Source: Bacteroidaceae bacterium
Lineage (GTDB): Bacteria; Bacteroidota; Bacteroidia; Bacteroidales; Bacteroidaceae
NCBI GenBank assembly: GCA_900752815.1
Contig: CAADWS010000179.1
Coordinates: forward strand, 1-23,062
DNA length: 23,062 bases
Reading direction: 5' to 3'
Notes under the pieces: model-generated
Told to the model about the DNA's origin: nothing
Databases searched by the model: none
The model's input: only the letters and a program-made list of their open reading frames with translations
Shown: positions 16,892 to 23,062 of the stretch, piece after piece
How the letters are laid out: each line of letters starts with the position of its first letter
How positions within the stretch are numbered: position 1 is the stretch's first letter
Program-made: the position numbers and the translations under genes

Positions 16892-19357
16892 TTATTCTTT
16901 TTCTTCCTTGAAGTTCGATTCGTTAATCATCTTGCCCCGTTCGCCCGGCTGCGTCTTGCTGCCGGTTTCGGATTCGGAACGGTAGAAGAAGCTGTCGTTG
17001 AGCCGGATGTCCTCATAGGAACTGCCGACCATCACGCGGAATTCTCCCGGTTCGACCACCCTTTCCTTCTGTTCGTTAATCATCAGCAGGTCGTCGGGCA
17101 CGATGCTGAAGCTGACCTCGCGGCTTTCGCCCGGTGCGAGATGGATGCGCTCGAAGCCCCGCAGATTCTTTTCATAGGTGGTGGTGGAGCTGACCACATC
17201 GTTGATGTAGAGCTGCACCACTTCGTCGCCGGCCACTTTTCCGGTGTTGGCAATCCGGCAGCTTACTTTCACGTGTCCGGTGTTGGTATGCACACTGTCT
17301 ATCTTCAGGTCGGAGTACTTGAACTGGGTGTAGGACAGGCCGTGGCCGAAACAGTAGAGCAGGCCTTTGTTGGCTGCGGAGCGGTATTTCATCGGTTCCC
17401 AGTTGGCGTTGGGCTTGCAGGGGATGTTCATCGGGAGCTGGCCCACACTTTTCGGCCAGGTGCCCGTGAGTTTTCCGCCGGGGTTGTAGTCGCCCTTGAG
17501 GGCTTCGGCAATGGCCAGTCCGCCCTGTGCGCCGGGATAGCCGGCTGCCAGGATGCCCTTGCAGTAGCGGTCGGCGAAGTTGATGGTCATGGGGCGTCCC
17601 CAGATGAGGACGAGCACCACGGGCTTTCCGGTCTTCACCACGGCTTCGAGCAACTGTTCCTGATGTCCGGGCAGGTCGAGGCTGCTGCGCGTACGGCTTT
17701 CGCCCGATGTCTGGGCGTCGTCGCCGAGCACGAGCACGGCGACATCGCTGCGCCGGGCCAGTTCGACGGCCTCCTGTATGGACTTTTCCTCGTCGGCCGT
17801 CAGTGTGTCGCACATCAGCTCGTTTTCGGGCCATCCCTTGTTGACGATGCCGATGCCTTTGGCGTATTCAATGCTGACACCGTCCTGGGCGTAGACTTTC
17901 TTCAGTCCGTCGACCACGCTGTAATAGCGTTCGAAGCCCATGGGGCCGTAGTGGGAGGGGATGTAGTTGCGGGATTTCGCGTTGGGGCCGATGACGGCAA
18001 TCTTCCGGTAGCGGTTGCCGAGCGGCAGCATGTTGTCGGCGTTCTTCAGCAGCACCAGGCATTCGCGCGAAGCCCTCAGGGCCGTGTTCAGGTGGTCTTC
18101 GCAGGAAACGATGTCGGCGGCCTGTTTGGGTGAGCCGGTGTAGGGGTTGTCAAAGAGCCCGAGCCAGAACTTCACGTAGAGAACGTCGCGCACCATGCCG
18201 TCTACGGTTTCCATGGAGAGTTTTCCCTCCTGCACCAGTTCGCGGATGTAGGTGATATACTGGGTCGGGTCGTTGAATTCCGTGCGCACATTGAGTCCGG
18301 CTTCCAGAGCTTTTTTGCATGACTCCTTGTAGTTTTTCGTCACCTTGTGTACGGCGTCGAGGCGGCCGATGGCATAGCTGTCGGACACGACGTAGCCCTT
18401 GAATCCCATTTCCTTGCGTAGCACGTCGGTCAGATAGTGGTGGTTGCCGGCCATGGGGATGCCGTCATAGTCGCTGTAGGCACACATGACGCCCAGCGCC
18501 CCGGCCTCCTGAAACACCTTGCGGAACGGATATTCGTGGATATAGAACATTTCGGAGGGCGTGATGTGCGGGTCGGTGCGGGAGTCCCACTGGCGGGCGG
18601 CCTTGCAGTCGCCGTAGCCGACGAAGTGCTTCGGACTCGAAACAACCTGCTGGCTCTGAATACCCTTGCTCATGGCTACGCCGATGCGGGCCACGAGATA
18701 GGGGTCTTCGGCGATGCTACCCTCCCAGCGGCCCCAGCGCTGGTCGCGGGCCACGTCGAGAATGGGGGCATAGACGTTGGTATAGCCCATGGCGCGGGCT
18801 TCCTTGCCTTCGATGACGCCCTGCAGGTAGGCCAGTTCCTTGTCCCAGGTACATCCCAGTCCGTTCATGGAGGGGAAGCTGGTGGCACCGCGGGCGTTGA
18901 GGCCGCGGATACCCTCGTTACTGAAGTCGACGGGGATACCGAGTCGCGTGTATTCCACGAAGAAACGCTGCGTTTCGGCCAGTGCCGTGGCCAGCATGCC
19001 CGGGTCGGCGATTTCCTTGTTCAGGTGCTCGTCAATGTTGGCGATGCCGTCCTTGAGGACGTTGGTCTTCCATGCGGCGGTGGGCACACTGTCCTTCAGA
19101 GCCTTGCGATAGCCGTAGTAGGTGGACAACTGGCACGACTTTTCTTCCAGGTTCATCTGTGAGAGCAGGTCGTCGATGCGCTTTTCTATGGGTTGTTTGG
19201 GGTCTTCGTAAATGTCTTTCTTCCCGTTCTTGTTGAAATCAATCCACCCTTTCTTGTAGATTTCCTTCTTGTGCGGAAACGGTTGCTTGTCCTTGGCATA
19301 GCCTGCCTGTGCGAGCAGCAGAAAGGCAGGAATCAGTAACAGTCGGTTTTTCTTCAT
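16892..19357 (-). CDS. Secreted GH3 beta-glucosidase-like enzyme with N-terminal EF-hand-like loop
   Basis: Glycoside hydrolase family 3, 821 residues. A signal peptide (MKKNRLLLIPAFLLLAQAGYA, cut near 21) directs export, probably to the periplasm. Just after it, DFNKNGKKDIYE (40-51) has the spacing of an EF-hand calcium loop (Asp40, Asn42, Asn44, Asp48, Glu51). The catalytic barrel follows, with the KHFVGYG block (243-249) and the nucleophile in GYVVSDSYAIG (Asp326). The second alpha/beta domain carries GESRTRSSLDLPG, with the likely acid/base Glu, and the C terminus is a fibronectin III-like domain. Activity is probably exo-beta-glucosidase or a related exo-activity. I chose the ATG at 19357; a longer frame adds 78 residues with no signal peptide. 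It heads a two-gene unit with GH97. Confidence 0.93.
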   Translation of the reverse strand: MKKNRLLLIPAFLLLAQAGYAKDKQPFPHKKEIYKKGWIDFNKNGKKDIYEDPKQPIEKRIDDLLSQMNLEEKSCQLSTYYGYRKALKDSVPTAAWKTNVLKDGIANIDEHLNKEIADPGMLATALAETQRFFVEYTRLGIPVDFSNEGIRGLNARGATSFPSMNGLGCTWDKELAYLQGVIEGKEARAMGYTNVYAPILDVARDQRWGRWEGSIAEDPYLVARIGVAMSKGIQSQQVVSSPKHFVGYGDCKAARQWDSRTDPHITPSEMFYIHEYPFRKVFQEAGALGVMCAYSDYDGIPMAGNHHYLTDVLRKEMGFKGYVVSDSYAIGRLDAVHKVTKNYKESCKKALEAGLNVRTEFNDPTQYITYIRELVQEGKLSMETVDGMVRDVLYVKFWLGLFDNPYTGSPKQAADIVSCEDHLNTALRASRECLVLLKNADNMLPLGNRYRKIAVIGPNAKSRNYIPSHYGPMGFERYYSVVDGLKKVYAQDGVSIEYAKGIGIVNKGWPENELMCDTLTADEEKSIQEAVELARRSDVAVLVLGDDAQTSGESRTRSSLDLPGHQEQLLEAVVKTGKPVVLVLIWGRPMTINFADRYCKGILAAGYPGAQGGLAIAEALKGDYNPGGKLTGTWPKSVGQLPMNIPCKPNANWEPMKYRSAANKGLLYCFGHGLSYTQFKYSDLKIDSVHTNTGHVKVSCRIANTGKVAGDEVVQLYINDVVSSTTTYEKNLRGFERIHLAPGESREVSFSIVPDDLLMINEQKERVVEPGEFRVMVGSSYEDIRLNDSFFYRSESETGSKTQPGERGKMINESNFKEEKE

Positions 19358-20295
19358 AAGGTTTTGTGTTTTTTTTACGGGGCCGGTGTGCAGTTCCTTT
19401 ACGGTGGAGACTGTAGCAGCTTGTCCCCTCGCGGCGGGAAAAGGGTTACGGCCGTTTTTCTGGTTTGTTTTATGTATGAATAATTGGTTTTGCAACGGAA
19501 ATCCGGAGTGCGTTGGCTCATCTTTGCACCAGGGCCGGCCGGAGATTCCGGCTGTATGTCGGACAACGCGAATAAGGGATTTTCGGTGCAATATTCGTGA
19601 TTTTTATTGACACTTGCAAACTTTTTTCCGACTTTTAAAAAATCGTTTTCGCTTGTAGCACTGCCAGTTGGGGAGGCTTGAACGCGTAGAAGGTTCTTGG
19701 GGAAAAAGTCTTTTTTGAGGTCATGTCGCGAGGTTTTTCCTGATAAGGAAAAAGGCGGCTTCCTGTTCTTGAAGACAGGCGGGGAGAGGGTGTGTAAATG
19801 TGGCGGGGAAACCGGGGAAGAGCAAAAGGAAAAAAGTTGTGGCGACAGACTTTTTCCAGCAATTTTTGAGACACGGTTTTTGTTTTCTTCCGCTTTCTGT
19901 CAGCATCCTTTCCTCGCTGGAGTGGGACGGCTGCATTTTTCCGGTTTCCATGAGTTGCGGAGGCTGATATGCGGGACGTTGCGTCCGGTTGCACCGAATT
20001 GTTCTGTAAAATGCGATTTCTATTCCTTATTGTACTGATGTTTGAAAGTCATGTGTGGCAGTTACTTGTCGGAATGTGTGTATTTTTGCAAATGAGAACG
20101 GATGCGGCAGGCCGGCCAGCCTCTCCTTTTTTCAGCGAGGGATTTCTGCGGCCGGATGTTCCGCATCGGGCAGCCTTCCTGCCACGTTTGGTTGTTCTGC
20201 CTGCAATAGGGATGCAGGCCGTTTTTCCGTATGCTGTCGGGAGTAAACGACAGCCGGTCACCTTTATCGGGATTATTAATCACTATAACAACAAT
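19358..20295. other. Long divergent intergenic region between the two GH3 genes
   Basis: About 940 bases separate the divergent GH3 starts. Open frames exist on both strands but have no recognisable protein features, so I call none. The only promoter-like signal I trust is a -7 box at 20081-20088 reading right. Several AT-rich runs occur around 19600-19650 and could hold the leftward promoter, but no clear TAnnTTTG with a TTG partner is visible. Confidence 0.5.
20081..20088 (+). promoter_or_regulatory. -7 promoter box upstream of the divergent GH3 gene
   Basis: TATTTTTG matches TAnnTTTG. A TTG at 20066-20068 is too close for a standard -33 element. If it is used, transcription would begin near 20095 and leave a leader of about 200 bases before the ATG at 20296, long enough for post-transcriptional control. 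Confidence 0.35.
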
Positions 20296-22920
20296 ATGAA
20301 GAAAATAAAAAAACTGCTGCTGGCCTCGCTTGTATCTCTGTCGATACCGGCGATGAGCCAGAATTATCCGTTCCAGCAAAAGAATCTGCCGATTCAGGAA
20401 CGGCTTGACGACTTGGTGAACCGCATGACGCTGGAAGAGAAAATCGACCTGCTCAGCGGCTATCGCGATTTCTATCTGCATCCCTGCGACCGGTTGGGCA
20501 TTCCGGCATTCAAGATGGCCGACGGTCCTCTGGGCGTAGCTTCGTGGGGCTTGTGGGGCAAGGCTACGGCATTCCCTGCCGCTCTGGCTCTCTCTGCTTC
20601 GTGGAACCGCGACCTGGCCCACAAGGTGGGCGATGCCTTCGGACAGGAATGGCGTTCGCGCGGCATCCATTTCCTGCTGGCGCCGGGTGTGAATACCTAC
20701 CGTGCCAGCAAGAGTGCGCGTAATTTTGAGTACATGGGCGAGGACCCCTATCTCACTTCGCAGATGGTGGTGCCCTTCATAAAGGGAGTGCAGGACCGTG
20801 AAGTCATTGCCACAGTGAAGCACTATGCCGCCAACGACCAGGAATTCGACCGCTATACGGTCAGCTCGGAAGTGGGTGAGCGCGCGCTGCGCGAAATCTA
20901 TCTGCCTCCCTTTGAGGCTGCCGTCAAGGAAGCTGGCGTCAAGGCTGTCATGACGGGTTACAATCCGGTCAACGGCGTTTATTGTACAGAGAACAAGTAT
21001 CTCATCGACATTCTGAAAAAGGAATGGGGCTTTAAGGGCATGCTGATGAGCGACTGGGCATGTACGCATTCGGACAGTGCGGCTATCAACGGACTTGACC
21101 TGGAAATGGGTAGTCACAGTTGGCTTATCCGTGAAAAACTGATGCCACTGATTGAAAAGGGCGGCATCAGCGAAGAAACCATCAATGAAAAGGTGCGCCG
21201 CATTTATGGTCCTTGTATGGAAATGGGATTCTTCGACCGTCCGCAACAGGATACGTCGATTCCCACCTACAACCCGGTGGCCAACCGCATTGCCTATGAA
21301 GCAGCCTGCGAAGGCATGATTCTGCTGAAGAACGAGAACATCCTGCCGTTGAAACCGGTGAAAAAAATCGCTGTCATCGGTCCTAACGCCAACTATAATC
21401 TGGTGACTGACCGTGCGCACAACGTCAACAACATCACCTACGGCGGTGGCGGCAGTTCCAAGGTGCATCCCTGGTATGTTACCTCAGTGTTGCAGGGCGT
21501 GACCGCGGAATTTTCCGGTGCAGAGGTAGCTTATTGTGAGGGTATCTCCAATAATTATACCCGTGACGTGTATCGTAACAGCAACTTCCGCACCAAGGAC
21601 GGCAAGAACGGTCTGCAGGCACGTTATTACAAGATTGAAGGCGACGAGGGGGCTGCCCTTTCCGAGCAGTTGCTGAAGGAGCAGGCCAAGGCCGCCGGTC
21701 GCACCGAGGGCTCCTCGGCTGTGGCAGGCAAGGCTGCTGACGGAGCGGACGGCTACACGATGGAGCAGGTTGACCAGCATGTTGACTTTTCCTGGTGGGG
21801 CAGTCCCAATTCAAAACTGGGTAACGAGTTCGGTGCAGAGTGGACCGGCTATGTGGAGGCAGAGAAGACCGATTCGATGACGTTCTTTGTCGATGCACAG
21901 GGAGCTTATCGTCTGTATGTGGGCGGCAAGCTGTTGCTCGATGCCTGGACTTCGCAGTCGTTTGACAGCCGCCGCGCCACTGTTGCCGTAACCAAGGGAC
22001 AGAAAATTGACGTTCGTCTGGAATACAAGAACCAGCGGAATTTGCCTTCTGAAATCCGCATGGGGTATGATTACCGTTCCAATCTCGATTTCTCTGAGCC
22101 GCTCCGTCTGGCCCGTAATGCCGATATCGTGCTCTTCTGTGCCGGTTTGGACGGCAGCCTGGAACTTGAAGGACGCGACCGTCCTTATGACTTGCCCTAC
22201 GGTCAGGCCGAACTCATCCGCCAGTTGGCAGCCGTTAATCCTAATCTGGTTGTTTCCTTACATGCCGGTGGTGGCGTGGAGATGTCTTCCTGGATTGACA
22301 AGGCCAAGGCTGTGGTTCACCTGCTCTATCCGGGCCAGGAGGGTGGACGTGCCTATGCTCACTTGCTCAGCGGAAAAGTGGTGCCTTCGGGCAAGTTGCC
22401 TTTCAGCATAGAGCGCAGTTGGGAAGAATCGCCGGCCTGCGGTGTGTATGACGAGACCCGTCGCGACAAGAAGGTTCACTATAACGACGGAGTGTTCGTG
22501 GGCTACCGCGGTTACGACCAGAAGGGCTTTGAACCGCTCTTCCCCTTCGGCTTCGGTCTTTCCTATACAACATTTGCATACGAGGATCTCAGCGTGAAGG
22601 TAACGGACAAGAAGAAGCATGTGGCTGAACTTACCTTCAAGGTAAAGAATACGGGCAAGGTAGCCGGTGCCGAAATCGTGCAGGTTTATGTTTCTGACAA
22701 GAAATCAAAGGAACCGCGTCCGATTAAGGAATTGAAGGGATTTGAAAAAGTCAGTCTGCAGCCGGGCGAAACCCGTGAGGTCCGCATCCTGCTGGATGAA
22801 AACGCTTTCCGTTATTTCAACGAGAAGAAGGACGACTGGGTAGTGGAGAAAGGTGAGTTTGACATTCTGGTGGGCGCTTCCTCCAAGGATATCCGGCTCA
22901 GAAATACCATCAAGCTGTAA
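20296..22920 (+). CDS. Secreted GH3 beta-glucosidase with inserted PA14 domain
   Basis: Glycoside hydrolase family 3, 874 residues, with a signal peptide MKKIKKLLLASLVSLSIPAMS (cut near 21). The N-terminal barrel has MADGPLGV (74-81), FEYMGEDPYLTSQ (144-156), KHYAANDQE (175-183) and the nucleophile in LMSDWACTHS (Asp253). A PA14 domain of roughly 437-590 is inserted in the second domain (QARYYK at the start, AYRLYVGGKLLLDAW in the core). The likely acid/base Glu is in ELEGRDRPYDLP (623-634). A fibronectin III-like domain closes the protein. Inserted PA14 domains in this family shape the substrate pocket. I chose the ATG at 20296 because it starts the signal peptide; the same frame stays open for 109 codons upstream but shows no protein features. 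It is divergent from the other GH3. Confidence 0.94.
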   Translation: MKKIKKLLLASLVSLSIPAMSQNYPFQQKNLPIQERLDDLVNRMTLEEKIDLLSGYRDFYLHPCDRLGIPAFKMADGPLGVASWGLWGKATAFPAALALSASWNRDLAHKVGDAFGQEWRSRGIHFLLAPGVNTYRASKSARNFEYMGEDPYLTSQMVVPFIKGVQDREVIATVKHYAANDQEFDRYTVSSEVGERALREIYLPPFEAAVKEAGVKAVMTGYNPVNGVYCTENKYLIDILKKEWGFKGMLMSDWACTHSDSAAINGLDLEMGSHSWLIREKLMPLIEKGGISEETINEKVRRIYGPCMEMGFFDRPQQDTSIPTYNPVANRIAYEAACEGMILLKNENILPLKPVKKIAVIGPNANYNLVTDRAHNVNNITYGGGGSSKVHPWYVTSVLQGVTAEFSGAEVAYCEGISNNYTRDVYRNSNFRTKDGKNGLQARYYKIEGDEGAALSEQLLKEQAKAAGRTEGSSAVAGKAADGADGYTMEQVDQHVDFSWWGSPNSKLGNEFGAEWTGYVEAEKTDSMTFFVDAQGAYRLYVGGKLLLDAWTSQSFDSRRATVAVTKGQKIDVRLEYKNQRNLPSEIRMGYDYRSNLDFSEPLRLARNADIVLFCAGLDGSLELEGRDRPYDLPYGQAELIRQLAAVNPNLVVSLHAGGGVEMSSWIDKAKAVVHLLYPGQEGGRAYAHLLSGKVVPSGKLPFSIERSWEESPACGVYDETRRDKKVHYNDGVFVGYRGYDQKGFEPLFPFGFGLSYTTFAYEDLSVKVTDKKKHVAELTFKVKNTGKVAGAEIVQVYVSDKKSKEPRPIKELKGFEKVSLQPGETREVRILLDENAFRYFNEKKDDWVVEKGEFDILVGASSKDIRLRNTIKL

Positions 22921-22982
22921 AAAGCAAATTTTTGCCGGCTTCACCGGTTGGGGCCGGTTCCATTACTTACCATATATATTAT

Positions 22983-23030
22983 ACCCGTTGGCGGAATTAA
23001 ATTAGTGCATATTTAACTCTGCCAATGGGT
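22983..23030 (+). terminator. Long hairpin downstream of the PA14 GH3 gene
   Basis: Positions 22983-23002 pair with 23011-23030: 20 positions with 17 Watson-Crick pairs, 2 G-U wobbles on the plus strand and one mismatch, around an 8-base loop. The right arm runs into TTTCCATTTTT. It lies 62 bp past the GH3 stop, so it is a likely terminator of that transcript. The stem is longer than a typical intrinsic terminator, so a mobile-element end is an alternative. Confidence 0.55.
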
Positions 23031-23062
23031 TTTCCATTTTTGTAGTTAATATATTGCAGGAT

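Noticed and set aside
19358..19591. A 78-residue N-terminal extension of the minus-strand GH3
   Set aside because: It would bury the signal peptide that begins at 19357 and has no conserved features.
19969..20295. A 109-residue N-terminal extension of the PA14 GH3
   Set aside because: The ATG at 20296 begins a clean signal peptide; the upstream residues have no domain, and a -7 promoter box lies inside this stretch.

Overview
The window looks like a chromosome of a member of the Bacteroidota, order Bacteroidales. Three lines of sequence evidence support this. Several intergenic regions carry the Bacteroides-type -7 box (TAnnTTTG) with little sign of Shine-Dalgarno sites. The gene order ftsX - DUF3098 - uppP - truB - queA - folK is, from general knowledge, typical of the phylum. 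The two integrases are of the CTnDOT/IntDOT type. The core genes look GC-rich and the first ~3.3 kb is visibly more AT-rich, so two kinds of DNA meet here. I cannot name the genus.

Layout. (1) 1 to about 3300: the end of an integrated mobile element, with a small helix-turn-helix protein facing two tandem tyrosine recombinases, then a gene-free AT-rich stretch that probably holds the element/chromosome junction. (2) 3433-6087, plus strand: aroQ, pyk and a SAM-dependent O-methyltransferase, read from a near-perfect Bacteroides promoter embedded in an imperfect palindrome. (3) 6088-6308: a convergent gap with a 90-bp structured repeat. (4) 6309-14213, minus strand: a housekeeping run ftsX, DUF3098, uppP, truB, queA, folK, followed by two unusual fusion genes, IspD/TarI-like + LicD and LicC-like nucleotidyltransferase + PLP enzyme. 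(5) 14214-14617: a second copy of the structured repeat. (6) 14618-22920: a secreted glycoside hydrolase cluster, with a GH3 and a GH97 enzyme on the minus strand and a divergent PA14-containing GH3 on the plus strand. A long hairpin follows the last gene.

How the genes may work together. The two fusion genes look like a compact decoration pathway. One protein carries a small-molecule PLP enzyme joined to a cytidylyltransferase of the phosphocholine/aminoethylphosphonate type. The other joins a polyol-phosphate cytidylyltransferase to a LicD-type phosphotransferase. Together they could make one or two CDP-activated phospho-alcohols and transfer them to a surface glycan; this is inference from domains. 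The GH97 has the inverting alpha-glucosidase glutamate set of SusB, and the two GH3 enzymes probably trim beta-linked glucosides in the periplasm. No SusC/SusD pair or regulator is present.

The least explained signal is a pair of short repeats (6179-6268 and 14460-14545). Each has three 21-bp tandem units followed by the reverse complement of the first unit, flanked by A and T runs. The hairpin arms differ between the two copies, but each arm is matched exactly by its own partner.
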